The notes beneath the pieces were generated by a model. That model had not been told where the DNA came from. It searched no databases and saw nothing but the letters and a program-made list of their open reading frames with translations. Source: Planctomycetota bacterium (lineage in GTDB: Bacteria; Planctomycetota; MHYJ01; JACQXL01). From it: a stretch of DNA of 64,000 nucleotides. Made by a program: the position numbers and the translations under genes. The DNA lies in assembly GCA_016235865.1 (NCBI GenBank), contig JACRIK010000030.1, positions 1 through 64,000 on the forward strand, read 5' to 3'. Of this stretch, positions 36,333-45,115 are shown piece by piece. Each line of letters starts with the position of its first letter. Within the stretch, counting starts at the first letter, position 1.

Positions 36333-37337
36333 CTAAATCCAACCATTTTCCGAATACCAGTTTGCTGTTTCTTTCAGCCCTTTTTCGATGGGCGTTGAAG
36401 CCCCAAAACCAATGCCTATTCTAATCTTTTCAGTCAGACAAGTCCAGTAATTCTGACTTAATTCCAACACTTTTTGGCTGTTTATCATGGACGGTTCACG
36501 GCCTAAGATATAGCAGAATCCTTCGTATATTTCCGCCGCCGTTTTGATAAAGCCGTCTGATAGTTTAACGCTGACGGCATTTTTGTTGACGATGTTACTG
36601 ATGATTTTAATAACCTCATTGATAGAGTAATACTCTTTGTTAGCCACAAAGTATGTTTGGCCGATAGCGCGATGATCTTCTGCAGCAAGAATAGTGGCGT
36701 CAATCAGGTCATGGACATATATCAGACTGATATGTTTTTTATGGTTGAATTGCGGCTTGATGCCGCGGGCAGCCGCCTGGAAGAAAAATAATAAACCGCT
36801 GTCACGGGGGCCGTAAACCGGAGGCGGCCTGAGTATTGTTATGGGTAATAATGCATCATAGCTCTTTACGGCAATTTCGCCCTTGAGCTTGCTTTGGCCG
36901 TAATAGGAAATCGGCCGGCAGGGGGCATCTTCGGTTATTCCGTTAATGGTATCAGACGGCCCGGCTGCGGCCAAACTGCTTAAATGCAGGAAACGTTTCA
37001 GGTTTTTGTTATTTGCCTTGGCCATGGCTTCTATGAGATATTTGGCGGCTAGGAAATTGGCCTGGTCATAATCTTCAGCCCGATACGCCTTTATCAGCCC
37101 GGCCAGATGATAGACATAATCAGCATCTTTCAGGATATATGTTAAGGTGTTATAAGAAGCGGGGTTTGAGATGTCCAGATTAACAAACTTGAGGTTATCG
37201 GAGTGGGGGAGCGACTTAAGGTGCTGCAGGTTGCTGGTGTTTCTGCAGACGCAGTGTACCTCGTATTTTTTCTGTAACAACCGTTCAACGAGGTGCCCGC
37301 CGACAAAACCCGTTCCGCCGGTAACCAGAACTTTCAT
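36333..37337 (-). CDS. NAD-dependent epimerase/dehydratase family protein (extended SDR)
   Basis: A 334-residue extended SDR. N-terminal dinucleotide motif TGGTGFVGG (residues 6-14), LDIS after strand 3, the YHLAG strand, Ser at HLSSLA (about 119-121), and catalytic YxxxK as Tyr146/Lys150 (YYGQSK). ILRPPPVYGPRD is the typical substrate-side motif. Likely substrates are nucleotide sugars or sterol-like/3-beta-hydroxy compounds; sequence alone does not decide. It sits between the DUF192 lipoprotein and the 35321-36316 gene in a minus-strand run that begins with the secretin. Confidence 0.88.
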   Translation of the reverse strand: MKVLVTGGTGFVGGHLVERLLQKKYEVHCVCRNTSNLQHLKSLPHSDNLKFVNLDISNPASYNTLTYILKDADYVYHLAGLIKAYRAEDYDQANFLAAKYLIEAMAKANNKNLKRFLHLSSLAAAGPSDTINGITEDAPCRPISYYGQSKLKGEIAVKSYDALLPITILRPPPVYGPRDSGLLFFFQAAARGIKPQFNHKKHISLIYVHDLIDATILAAEDHRAIGQTYFVANKEYYSINEVIKIISNIVNKNAVSVKLSDGFIKTAAEIYEGFCYILGREPSMINSQKVLELSQNYWTCLTEKIRIGIGFGASTPIEKGLKETANWYSENGWI

Positions 37338-37387
37338 AGGCCAGAGATAATAGTAAATTTATCCGGTTAAGGCAATAAAAATGGTTG

Positions 37388-37840
37388 CTACCGCTGCTGC
37401 AGGCGATTTCTGAGGGATGGCGGGAATAAGACGATATCGCCGGCTTTAACCTGATTGTCCTTGAACCAGCCGCGATTGGTTTCTAATGCATATTGCGCCG
37501 GAGCGCTTGAAGTAATGCTTTCTAAGCTGAATGGTTTCATATCCTGGATTTCCAATATTGAGCCGTCCGGTTTGATAAAGGCAATGGAAAGCGGTATTGA
37601 GGTGTCTTTCATCCAGAAATTCAGTATCTTTCCCTCCGGGTAGGCAAAAAGCATTCCGTGGCCGGGCGCTAATGAAGTCCTGTATTGAAGTCCCTTGGCG
37701 CGCGTCTGTTCAGTGTCTGCCAGCTCTATCACGATTGATTTCCCGTTGATGGTTAGTTTATAGGTTGTCGGTGTATCCGACTGGCATCTCAACAGGAATA
37801 TGATGCCTAGTAAAATGAATAATAAGCGTTTTATCGGCAT
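37388..37840 (-). CDS. DUF192 family lipoprotein
   Basis: A 150-residue protein. A short signal peptide (KRLLFILLGIIFLLRC) ends in an LLRC lipobox with Cys19. The rest is the compact DUF192 beta-barrel with RAKGLQYRTSL, GMLFAYP and FWMKDTSIPLSIAFI, the signature blocks. Function unknown for the family. It lies 21 bp downstream of the secretin gene, so it may be translated from the secretin transcript. Confidence 0.9.
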   Translation of the reverse strand: MPIKRLLFILLGIIFLLRCQSDTPTTYKLTINGKSIVIELADTEQTRAKGLQYRTSLAPGHGMLFAYPEGKILNFWMKDTSIPLSIAFIKPDGSILEIQDMKPFSLESITSSAPAQYALETNRGWFKDNQVKAGDIVLFPPSLRNRLQQR

Positions 37841-37861
37841 GGCCTGATTTTAGATATGTTT

Positions 37862-39838
37862 TTATTCCGGTTTCGGTTTATCCTCTTTTAGGATACCGTC
37901 TTTCTTCTTTTCCTCTAATACTTTCTCTGCCGCCTTGGTTTCTTTCAGCAGTTCGGAGAATTCTTTCATTATATTGGGCTTGATGAATATGCACAGATGG
38001 TATTTACGGACGGAATCAGTGTCCTTCCTGAATAGATAGCCCAGGAGAGGTATATCTCCCAGCAGGGGGACCTTGGAGGTGGTCTTGGAGGTTACTTCGC
38101 GGGTCAGCCCGCCGATGACCACCGTATCCTTATCCGGCACGGTAACCGTGGTCTTGGCGGTCCTGGTGGTTTTGGGTGTTTTTTGGTCCGGTTCTCCCAA
38201 AAACTGTTCGGATTTCTGTTCAATCGCCAGTCGGACATAGTTATCCTCGCTGATAACCGGCGTGATTTTTAGGCTCATTTCTGCTGAGACATATCCAGTC
38301 CAGGAAGTTTGCGCCGGTTGCCCGACACCGCCGGGATAAGTCGTGGCAAAAGAGGGCGCCTGGTCTGACATAACAATTGATGCCTCGGTATTATCGTTGG
38401 CTAATATAACCGGGGCGGCCTTGAGGTTTATGCCGCTGTCTTTTTGAGCCGCCTGCAGTAAAAACGGGATATTATATCTGGTATCTTTCCAGGCGCCGAT
38501 GGTTAAACTGCCCACGCCTTTTTCAGTTGCATTGGGAATAACAGGAATCTTGCCGCCGGTGGCGTCAAATGTAGAAATCCCGGTGCTGGTTCCGCCAAAC
38601 CCGCCCAGGGCGCTGGTTGGCTCTTTGACCGATGCCAATTCTATGCCTAACTGGACCATCTTCTCGTCAGTCAGTTCCGCGATGATAACCTCCAGCAATA
38701 CCTGCATCTTTCTGACGTCTATCTTTTTTATAAGTTCCAGCATCTCCTCATACATCGCCTTGGGCGCGCTGATAATCAAAGAATTGGAGTTTTTGTCTGC
38801 CTGGATGCTCACGGTTTTTTCCGATGGCTTGATCGCGGTGCCTAAAGTGTTTAACGGCTGTTTGAATACCGCATCCAATATCCTCTGGACATCTTCGGCA
38901 TTGGTGTTGGTTAATTTATATATATAATAATCATTATCCTTCTTGGGCGCTTCGGCGTCAAAGACGTCGATAATCTTGAGGATATCCTTCATGTCTCTTT
39001 CCTGCGCCAATATTATGAGAGAATTGGTGCGTTCATCATGGAAGATACGCGGGGCGCCGCGCGCTTTGGTGCTGAATCGCAGCTGGATATAACTGTCTAA
39101 ATTAGCCTTTACGGGCATTACCGACACGTTCTTTAACTGCCTGGTCTCGAAAATAATACCTTCCTGGTCCAGCAGCTTGATGATTTCCCAGTGTCTTTTG
39201 ATATTTGAGGCATAATCGGTAATTATAACAGTATTATTTTCCGGTATAATAAGATATGAGGCCTCCATACCCTTGCCTCTGAGCGGCGCCAGTTGTTGTG
39301 AAACGGTGCCGGCGTCAATATATTTGAGTTGGATGACCTGCGTAATTATCCGGTCATCGCTGGGCAGGTTTTCTATGTCTGAATTGGAGTTAATCGTTGC
39401 CGGATGTTCCCTGGCATCGGCAATCTTTACCAACTTCCAGGCCGGTTCGGTTCTGAGCAGGGTATAACCCTTCATTCGCAGGGTGGTGTCCAGGATGGAA
39501 TTAACCACGCTGTCATATTTGTCCTCCGGAACCTTGAATGATAGGGGAATGGTATTAAATGTTTGATTCTTGATTTGGTCAATGTCACCCAGGACTATTT
39601 TATTTTCTCTTTGTGCAACATATTGCAGAAAGGTGGTTATCTGGACGCCGCCGATGGTAACGGTGTTCATCTTGGGCGGTTGTGCTGTTTTATCCGCCCC
39701 TGATGCGCCTGAGCCGCCTGTAGCGCCGCCCTGGGGGGCATCCTGGGCCAGCCCGCACAGCGAGAATAAGGCGGATAACGCCATGATACCGATTAACACC
39801 GACCATGCCTGCCGGCTGGCAGGTAATTTGTTTGACAT
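37862..39838 (-). CDS. Secretin of type II secretion/type IV pilus system (GspD/PilQ family)
   Basis: I chose the ATG at 39838 (MSNKLPASRQ..., 658 aa) because GGAG (39846-39849 on the minus strand) sits about 7 bases before it; an upstream in-frame Met at 39862 has no such site. Signal peptide at about 10-35, a Gly/Ala/Gln-rich segment, an N0-like and two secretin_N domains (about 80-330), then the outer-membrane secretin core with VPDKDTVVIGGLTRE and SKVPLLGDIPLLGYLF. The C terminus is a Lys/Glu-rich helix. It forms the outer-membrane exit pore. It lies separately from the ATPase/platform operon but completes that machine. Confidence 0.95.
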   Translation of the reverse strand: MSNKLPASRQAWSVLIGIMALSALFSLCGLAQDAPQGGATGGSGASGADKTAQPPKMNTVTIGGVQITTFLQYVAQRENKIVLGDIDQIKNQTFNTIPLSFKVPEDKYDSVVNSILDTTLRMKGYTLLRTEPAWKLVKIADAREHPATINSNSDIENLPSDDRIITQVIQLKYIDAGTVSQQLAPLRGKGMEASYLIIPENNTVIITDYASNIKRHWEIIKLLDQEGIIFETRQLKNVSVMPVKANLDSYIQLRFSTKARGAPRIFHDERTNSLIILAQERDMKDILKIIDVFDAEAPKKDNDYYIYKLTNTNAEDVQRILDAVFKQPLNTLGTAIKPSEKTVSIQADKNSNSLIISAPKAMYEEMLELIKKIDVRKMQVLLEVIIAELTDEKMVQLGIELASVKEPTSALGGFGGTSTGISTFDATGGKIPVIPNATEKGVGSLTIGAWKDTRYNIPFLLQAAQKDSGINLKAAPVILANDNTEASIVMSDQAPSFATTYPGGVGQPAQTSWTGYVSAEMSLKITPVISEDNYVRLAIEQKSEQFLGEPDQKTPKTTRTAKTTVTVPDKDTVVIGGLTREVTSKTTSKVPLLGDIPLLGYLFRKDTDSVRKYHLCIFIKPNIMKEFSELLKETKAAEKVLEEKKKDGILKEDKPKPE

Positions 39839-39890
39839 AAAGGTGTCTCCTATAATTAGCATTAACCGTTAAAAAGTTACCTCATTTATA

Positions 39891-39919
39891 TTGAACCCCT
39901 TATTTGTGTATACTATTAT
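39891..39919 (+). promoter_or_regulatory. Sigma-70 promoter for the MeaB gene, overlapping the divergent secretin promoter
   Basis: TTGAAC at 39891-39896, 17-bp spacer, TATTAT at 39914-39919. The -10 box shares five bases with the -10 box of the opposite promoter. Confidence 0.7.
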
Positions 39920-39943
39920 ACCCCCAAGACAGGGTAATGTCAA
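39915..39943 (-). promoter_or_regulatory. Consensus sigma-70 promoter for the secretin operon
   Basis: On the minus strand TTGACA (39943-39938), a 17-bp spacer, TATAAT (39920-39915): a perfect consensus. It gives a leader of about 70 bases before the secretin ATG. Confidence 0.85.
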
Positions 39944-39968
39944 GAGCTTTTATAAATATCGGCAGATT

Positions 39969-40925
39969 ATGAACAATACTCAATTGGTAAAGAATATCCT
40001 CAAAGGCCATAAGGTGGCTGTCTCCCGGGCCATCTCGCTGGTGGAGAACGAGCACAAGGAAGCGGACAAACTGCTGTCTCAGCTCTATTGTTATGTGGGT
40101 AAGGCCAAGCGTATCGGTATCACCGGCCCGCCCGGCATCGGTAAGAGCACTTTAGTTAACGAATTGGTCATTGCTATGCGCAAACAGAACAAAAAGGTCG
40201 GCGTCATTGCCATAGACCCGAGCAGTATCTTTTCCGGCGGGGCTATTTTGGGCGACCGAATCCGGATGCAGCAGATTGGCGTGGACGAGAATGTCTTTAT
40301 CCGGAGCATGGCTACCCGGGGCGTGCACGGAGGCCTGAACCGGACCGCCTCAGAAGTGGCGGATATCCTGGATGCCGCGGGTAAGGACTATATCATCTTT
40401 GAGACCGTGGGCGTGGGCCAGTCCGAGGTGGAGATATTCCGCACGGCTGATGTCACGGTCGTGGTGCTCTCGCCGGAATCAGGCGACTCCATCCAGGCAA
40501 TGAAATCAGGACTGATGGAGATAGCTGATATCATTGCCGTCAATAAATCCGACCTGCCCGGGGCTGATGCCTTTGTCGGTAACCTGCGCAATACTCTTGA
40601 AATTAGTCGCTCAGGGCGTGGTAACAATAAACACATCGCTATTATTAAAACGCAGGCCAACCAGGGCATTGGCATTACCGAACTCTTAGACACCATCACC
40701 GGTTATCTGGGGCAGATAGCCCAGAGCGGGCAACTGGCCATAAAGCGTCAGGAACTCCTCAAGGAGCGCATCAAATCGCTCATCCTCTGCAAGATAGAAA
40801 ACACCATCACCACCCACCCGCAAATCACCAGGCAGATAGAGGAGTATCTGAAGGAATGTAATACCAAGCCAAAGATAACACCGTATGAACTCGTCGACAA
40901 GGTTATAAAAAGAGTTGTAAAGTGA
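39969..40925 (+). CDS. meaB: MeaB/ArgK family GTPase, B12-mutase chaperone
   Basis: I chose the ATG at 39969 (318 aa); an upstream in-frame start at 39891 would lie inside the promoter. P-loop GITGPPGIGKSTL, the DPSS motif (AIDPSSIFSGGAILGDR), the ETVGVGQSEV switch region and NKSD specificity loop are typical of G3E GTPases of the MeaB group. These proteins gate adenosylcobalamin loading and protect methylmalonyl- or isobutyryl-CoA mutases. The C-terminal dimerisation arm is present. It is 2.4 kb upstream of the mutase genes on the same strand, supporting this role. Confidence 0.95.
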   Translation: MNNTQLVKNILKGHKVAVSRAISLVENEHKEADKLLSQLYCYVGKAKRIGITGPPGIGKSTLVNELVIAMRKQNKKVGVIAIDPSSIFSGGAILGDRIRMQQIGVDENVFIRSMATRGVHGGLNRTASEVADILDAAGKDYIIFETVGVGQSEVEIFRTADVTVVVLSPESGDSIQAMKSGLMEIADIIAVNKSDLPGADAFVGNLRNTLEISRSGRGNNKHIAIIKTQANQGIGITELLDTITGYLGQIAQSGQLAIKRQELLKERIKSLILCKIENTITTHPQITRQIEEYLKECNTKPKITPYELVDKVIKRVVK

Positions 40926-41046
40926 TAAACGCTGATTATATCTTGTGCAACGATAGTAAATACGACGAGACCGCGGAGCGAACCCGAAGGGACCGGGAAG
41001 AACGAACCGGCAACGAATGCGAAGCAAATTGGTGGATAAGGTAATT

Positions 41047-41108
41047 AGAGCCAGTTAGGAGCACAGCGACTTATCCCTCTGACGGGATCCCGTTGAGGGA
41101 CTGGCTCT
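41047..41108. repeat. Nested hairpin repeat
   Basis: AGAGCCAGT (41047-41055) pairs with ACTGGCTCT (41100-41108). Inside is a TCCCTC/GAGGGA stem and the perfect 12-bp palindrome ACGGGATCCCGT (41082-41093). The outer arms resemble the AGAGCCGG inverted repeats near 22550. The rest of 40926-41181 holds only short dispersed repeats, and a strong AGGAGG ribosome site for the next gene. Confidence 0.75.
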
Positions 41109-41181
41109 TATCCTGTTAAGGATAAGGAAAGTGGTTAAGAAATAGCCACAGATTAACACTGATAATTAGGAGGTATTACCG

Positions 41182-42156
41182 ATGAAAACATATCGTTGCC
41201 CAACTTGCAAGAAACCTCTCACGAAAAATGAATTTGAGAGAGCTCTTGGTATACTTGACAAACGTGAGAAGTACTACAAAAACAAAGAAGCATCCTCACA
41301 AAAGAAGGTCCAAGACCTAAAAAATATGTGGAAAAAAGACAAACAGGCACAATCAAAGAAAATTAAAGACGCAGGGAAGTCAGGTGAGCGTAAAGGAATA
41401 CGGAAAGCGGGACGCATGGTGACCGGTTTAAAAACAGAAAATGAAAAACTACACAAACGAATTAGCCAACTTGAAAAAGGTAAAACACCTCAAACTGAAG
41501 GTTTAGAATTTGAGGAGAAACTTGCCGCTCGTTTAAGAAGAGAATTCCGCGAAGATGACATTCAGCACAAAGGTAAAGGTGGAGATGTTCTTCACATTGT
41601 AAAGTTCAACCAAGAACCTGTTGGTGTTATCATCTACGAGTGTAAGAGGGAGTCAAAAATAAAGCCTCAACATATTCGTCAAACATATCTTGCAAAACAG
41701 TCTCGTGAAGCGGAATTTGCCGTCTTAGTAACAACTGGTCAAAAGAAAGGTTTTAGTGGGCTCTCACAAATGGACGGAGTTTTGGTAGTTTCTCCTCTTG
41801 GCACCGTTCCTCTTGCTTCTCTGCTCCGGGGTTATCTTAAAGAAATGAATAAAGCAAAAATCCCTAAAGATAAGCGGACAATAATTGCACAGCAACTTAT
41901 GAAATACATAACAAGCCCACAGTTCAAGAATCCTATTGATGAAGTGGTGCAACTTTCTTCTGAACTTCAAGGCATGGTTATAGAGGAATATAAGGATCAT
42001 TGTCGTACGTGGAACAAACGATTGAATAATTATAAAACGATTGAATGGGATAGTTCACAGATTCGGAAGAATTTACAACTTGTTCAACACGGCAAGAAAC
42101 CAGAAGTAAGTATTCATCCGAAAGCTACCTTGTTACAATTGCCTGCTCCTTTATGA
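41182..42156 (+). CDS. Zinc-ribbon/coiled-coil protein with DUF2130-like PD-(D/E)XK nuclease domain
   Basis: A 324-residue protein with a strong AGGAGG site 8-9 bases before the ATG. The N terminus starts with CPTCKKPL (half of a zinc ribbon), then a Lys/Glu-rich coiled coil (about 25-105). Residues about 112-215 resemble DUF2130: EFEEKLAARLRREF, GGDVLHIVKF as the Asp strand, IIYECKRESK as the ExK strand, and EFAVLVTTGQ. This is the arrangement of restriction-endonuclease-like nucleases. The C-terminal 110 residues are helical. Codon use is AT-rich relative to neighbours, suggesting acquisition. It lies just upstream of array D, as the other PD-(D/E)XK-like gene lies upstream of array A. Target unknown. 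Confidence 0.65.
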   Translation: MKTYRCPTCKKPLTKNEFERALGILDKREKYYKNKEASSQKKVQDLKNMWKKDKQAQSKKIKDAGKSGERKGIRKAGRMVTGLKTENEKLHKRISQLEKGKTPQTEGLEFEEKLAARLRREFREDDIQHKGKGGDVLHIVKFNQEPVGVIIYECKRESKIKPQHIRQTYLAKQSREAEFAVLVTTGQKKGFSGLSQMDGVLVVSPLGTVPLASLLRGYLKEMNKAKIPKDKRTIIAQQLMKYITSPQFKNPIDEVVQLSSELQGMVIEEYKDHCRTWNKRLNNYKTIEWDSSQIRKNLQLVQHGKKPEVSIHPKATLLQLPAPL

Positions 42157-42164
42157 TGATGGAA

Positions 42165-42414
42165 TTCTGGGGGCGGTGAATGGTTCACTGACGTCTCCGA
42201 AAGGTTCGTACAGGGCGGGGAATGATTCACTGATGTCTCCAAACGGTTCGCTCAGGGCGGGGAATCATTCACTGATGTCTCCAAGCGGTTCGTAGAGGGC
42301 GGGGAATGGTTCACTGATGTCTCCGAACGGTTCGTAGAGGGCGGGGAATGGTTCACTGATGTCTCCGAACGGTTCGTAGAGGGCGGGGAATGGTTCACTG
42401 AAGGGGCTGAATGG
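42165..42414. repeat. 42-bp tandem array D (six units, each 2 x 21 bp)
   Basis: TTCACTGA recurs at 42184, 42226, 42268, 42310, 42352 and 42394, exactly 42 bp apart with no indels. The unit splits into two 21-mers that both begin GGTTC. The CGAAC-G-GTTCG junction is an 11-base palindrome. The array starts right after the stop of the 41182 gene; 42415-42560 contains only hairpins and a ribosome site. Confidence 0.9.
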
Positions 42415-42487
42415 CTCGTTTATATGAGCGAATAAGTCATCTAACTGTATAATATTTAATGGGTTGTAGCTAATTCCCCATTGTTAA

Positions 42488-42541
42488 AGGGGGATAAAGG
42501 GGGTTATTACAACCCCCCGGCCCCCTTTGTTAAGGGGGAGT
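42488..42541. repeat. G/C-run hairpin repeat
   Basis: GGGGGTT ... AACCCCC forms a 7-bp stem with a 5-base loop, inside larger AAAGGGGG / CCCCCTTT arms. It sits just before the ribosome site (AGAGGTG) of the next gene and could act as a transcript barrier. Confidence 0.6.
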
Positions 42542-42560
42542 TCTGGAAAAGAGGTGTAAA

Positions 42561-43223
42561 ATGCCAAAAAAGGACTATATACCGTATTCGGATGCGGAGT
42601 TTGACGAGTGGTTCCGCAATTTTGCGGCTAATATTGGGCCGATTGCAACACGGCTCGAAATGCCACCGGCTTTGATTACCGCGGTACTTGATGCCTATGC
42701 CAACTGGAAGCCGGGCTATGTGGCGCAACAGACGGCAAAGAATGCTCACCAAGCCGCCACGGCAATCAAGGATGAATTACGCGACACGGGCAAAGAAGCG
42801 GTCAGGCCTTTGGTCGGGATAATGCAGGCGAATCGGGACCTGACCGACGGAGAACGGGCCACACTGCGTATTACAGTGCCGGACCGGAAGCTGACCCAGG
42901 CCTCTCCGGACTATGTGGCGGCTTTAGACCCGCCTCTGTTACTACTGGACTGGTCCGGGCGCGGATTGGTAGTCGTTCATTTCGGCGTCAATCCGTCCAA
43001 TGAAAAGAATAACGGCAAGCCGCTGGGGCTTTTCGGCGCGCAAATCTGGTGCCGGCAGGATGGCAAGGACTGGGAGTATGTGGCGGTTGATACCAACAGC
43101 CCCTATACGCACAATTTTTCTATCACCGAACCGGTCAAGGTGGAATACCGGGCTCAGTGGATAGATAAACAGATGCGCCCAGGTGGTTTTAGCCAGACGG
43201 CTAAGTGCGTGGTAACGCCCTGA
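42561..43223 (+). CDS. Hypothetical protein
   Basis: A 220-residue protein with AGAGGTG seven bases before the ATG. I do not recognise a family. The N-terminal half is helical (DAEFDEWFRNFAANIGPIAT, AVLDAYANWKPGYVAQQTAK), with a D-R-LT-GERATLRITVPDR turn. The C-terminal half (about 125-220) is beta-rich and ends like an immunoglobulin/FN3-type sandwich (HNFSITEPVKVEYRAQWIDK). No signal peptide. GC content matches the neighbouring core genes rather than the AT-rich 41182 gene. It stands alone between array D and the mutase genes. Confidence 0.75.
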   Translation: MPKKDYIPYSDAEFDEWFRNFAANIGPIATRLEMPPALITAVLDAYANWKPGYVAQQTAKNAHQAATAIKDELRDTGKEAVRPLVGIMQANRDLTDGERATLRITVPDRKLTQASPDYVAALDPPLLLLDWSGRGLVVVHFGVNPSNEKNNGKPLGLFGAQIWCRQDGKDWEYVAVDTNSPYTHNFSITEPVKVEYRAQWIDKQMRPGGFSQTAKCVVTP

Positions 43224-43239
43224 GCCAGCCGAAGGGTAA

Positions 43240-43323
43240 CACCTTAAAGAGAACACGAACAATTCGTGCTATTCGTTACATTCGCTTCGCGGTCTCTTCG
43301 AGTTCGTGTGATTCGTGTTTATC
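43240..43323. repeat. ACGAATNNN-type dispersed hairpin repeat
   Basis: An AACACGAACAATTCGTG arm and a GATTCGTGTTT arm flank a TTCGC-rich centre. It is related to 59883-60026 and 61371-61489, and lies just upstream of the mutase promoter. Confidence 0.6.
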
Positions 43324-43329
43324 TTTTTC

Positions 43330-43358
43330 TTGACCTTTTTCAAGGTGTTTATTATACT
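43330..43358 (+). promoter_or_regulatory. Sigma-70 promoter for the mutase large-subunit gene
   Basis: TTGACC at 43330-43335, 17-bp spacer, TATACT at 43353-43358. The -10 box ends eight bases before the ATG (43367), so the predicted transcript is leaderless. Confidence 0.7.
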
Positions 43359-43366
43359 TTCTGTCT

Positions 43367-44977
43367 ATGCCACAAGCTACAACAACAAGCAAGCCGACTC
43401 ATACGGATGCTGAGTCCAAACCGGAAAAGGTCCTATACAAGCCCGAAGACTTGCAGGGTTTCTCTTATGAGAAAGACCTGAATAATCCGGGTGAATTCCC
43501 GTTTACCCGGGGTGTGCATCCGGATATGTATTCAGGCCAGCTCTGGACCATGCGCCAGTTCTCCGGTTTCGGTACTGCCAAGGATACCAACCAGCGTTAT
43601 AAATTCCTGCTCTCGCGCGGCCAGACCGGGCTGTCGGTCGCCTTTGACCTGCCGACCATAATGGGTTATGATTCAGACCATGCCCGGGCCAAGGGCGAGG
43701 TGGGCAAGTGCGGCGTGGCTATCTGCTCCCTGGAGAATATGGAGACGTTGTTCAGCGGGATTCCGCTTGATAAGGTCTCGACCTCAATGACCATCAATGC
43801 CCCGGCGTCAATCCTGCTGGCATTCTATGTGGCGGCCGGCGAAAAGCAGGGAGTGTCATCGGATAAACTGCGCGGCACCATCCAGAACGATATCTTAAAG
43901 GAATACATCGCCCAAAAATCCTGGATATTCCCGCCCAAGCCGTCTATGCGCATAATCACGGATATCATGGCATTTTGCGCCGAACACGTGCCTCAGTGGA
44001 ATACGATTTCCATTTCCGGCTATCATATCCGCGAGGCCGGCTCAACGGCCGTGCAGGAATTGGCATTTACATTAGCCGATGGTTTCGGCTATGTCGAGAC
44101 CGGGATAGCGGCCGGGCTGGATGTGGATACCTTTGCGCCCCGGCTGTCTTATTTCTTTAACGCGCACCTGGATTTCTTTGAGGAGATTGCCAAATACCGG
44201 GCTGCCCGGAGAATCTGGGCCCGGCATATGAAGGATAAATATCATGCCAAGGACCGGCGTTCCTGGTTGCTACGCTTCCATACCCAGACCGCCGGATGTT
44301 CTTTGACGGCCCAGCAACCTGAGAATAATATCGTCCGGACTGCCTATCAGGGCTTAAGCGCGGTCCTGGGCGGCACCCAAAGCCTGCATACCAATTCCAT
44401 GGATGAGACCCTGGCATTGCCGACTGAACACGCGGTGACTATCGCCTTGCGCACCCAGCAGTTAATCGCCTATGAAAGCGGAGTGACCAAGACCGCTGAC
44501 CCATTGGGCGGTTCGTATTATGTAGAGGCGCTGACCAATAAGTTGGAGGCCGAGGCCGAAGCGTACTTTAAAAAGATAGAGGAATTGGGCGGGGTGGTTA
44601 AGGCAATTGAGCAGGGCTTCTTCCAGCGCGAGATTGCCAAGTCCGCTTACGATTACCAGAAGGATATAGAGTCCAAGAAGCGGATTGTGGTGGGGATTAA
44701 TGAATTCGTGGATGATAAGGAGCCGGATATTGATTTGCTCAAGATTCCGGCCTCGGTGGAGAAGAATCAATGCGCCCAGTTGAAGGCATTGCGCAAACGG
44801 CGCGATAACCTCAAGGTCAAGCAGACACTGGAAGAAGTCCGCCAGCGCGCCAAGGACGGCCGTAACCTGATGCCGGCTATTATAGATGCCGTGAAATGTT
44901 ATGCCACCGAAGGTGAGATTATCCAGACCTTGAGAGCCGAATTCGGGGAATACCGGGAACCGCCAATTTACTGGTGA
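43367..44977 (+). CDS. icmA: Acyl-CoA mutase large subunit, isobutyryl-CoA mutase type
   Basis: A 536-residue protein: the TIM-barrel substrate domain of the methylmalonyl-CoA mutase family without the B12 domain, the normal IcmA length. Conserved blocks: [79 protein letters not shown]. Two specificity residues decide the call. The position equivalent to Tyr89 of Propionibacterium MCM is Phe65, and the Arg207 equivalent is Gln183 (spacing 118 in both). Phe/Gln is the isobutyryl-CoA mutase pair; MCM has Tyr/Arg and 2-hydroxyisobutyryl-CoA mutase has Ile/Gln. Inferred reaction: isobutyryl-CoA to butyryl-CoA, adenosylcobalamin-dependent, with the small subunit at 45116. A MITE-like element begins one base after the stop. 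Confidence 0.9.
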   Translation: MPQATTTSKPTHTDAESKPEKVLYKPEDLQGFSYEKDLNNPGEFPFTRGVHPDMYSGQLWTMRQFSGFGTAKDTNQRYKFLLSRGQTGLSVAFDLPTIMGYDSDHARAKGEVGKCGVAICSLENMETLFSGIPLDKVSTSMTINAPASILLAFYVAAGEKQGVSSDKLRGTIQNDILKEYIAQKSWIFPPKPSMRIITDIMAFCAEHVPQWNTISISGYHIREAGSTAVQELAFTLADGFGYVETGIAAGLDVDTFAPRLSYFFNAHLDFFEEIAKYRAARRIWARHMKDKYHAKDRRSWLLRFHTQTAGCSLTAQQPENNIVRTAYQGLSAVLGGTQSLHTNSMDETLALPTEHAVTIALRTQQLIAYESGVTKTADPLGGSYYVEALTNKLEAEAEAYFKKIEELGGVVKAIEQGFFQREIAKSAYDYQKDIESKKRIVVGINEFVDDKEPDIDLLKIPASVEKNQCAQLKALRKRRDNLKVKQTLEEVRQRAKDGRNLMPAIIDAVKCYATEGEIIQTLRAEFGEYREPPIYW

Positions 44978-44978
44978 G

Positions 44979-45058
44979 CCCCGTTAGAAGCGTTCCCGAA
45001 GGTTGGTTAGAATATAGTATTAGTTTAGATACATCACTATTGTTCGCTTCTAACGGGG
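44979..45058. mobile_element. MITE-like element 2, 14-bp terminal inverted repeats
   Basis: CCCCGTTAGAAGCG (44979-44992) is perfectly inverted at 45045-45058; total 80 bp. It shares its termini with the element at 26866-26983 but has a different core. It separates the two mutase subunit genes and could fold into a long hairpin in the transcript. Confidence 0.8.
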
Positions 45059-45073
45059 TAAGTACCCAAAAAG

Positions 45074-45100
45074 TTGACATTATCCACAAAATATTATAAG
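45074..45100 (+). promoter_or_regulatory. Possible promoter for the mutase small-subunit operon
   Basis: TTGACA at 45074-45079 and TATAAG at 45095-45100, with a 15-bp spacer (short). It would give the small subunit its own promoter downstream of the MITE-like element. Confidence 0.4.
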
Positions 45101-45115
45101 TAAGGGATTCTGTAT

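Noticed and set aside
42488-42541. Riboswitch upstream of the 42561 gene
   Set aside because: The G-run/C-run hairpin is a simple dispersed repeat without a recognisable aptamer core.
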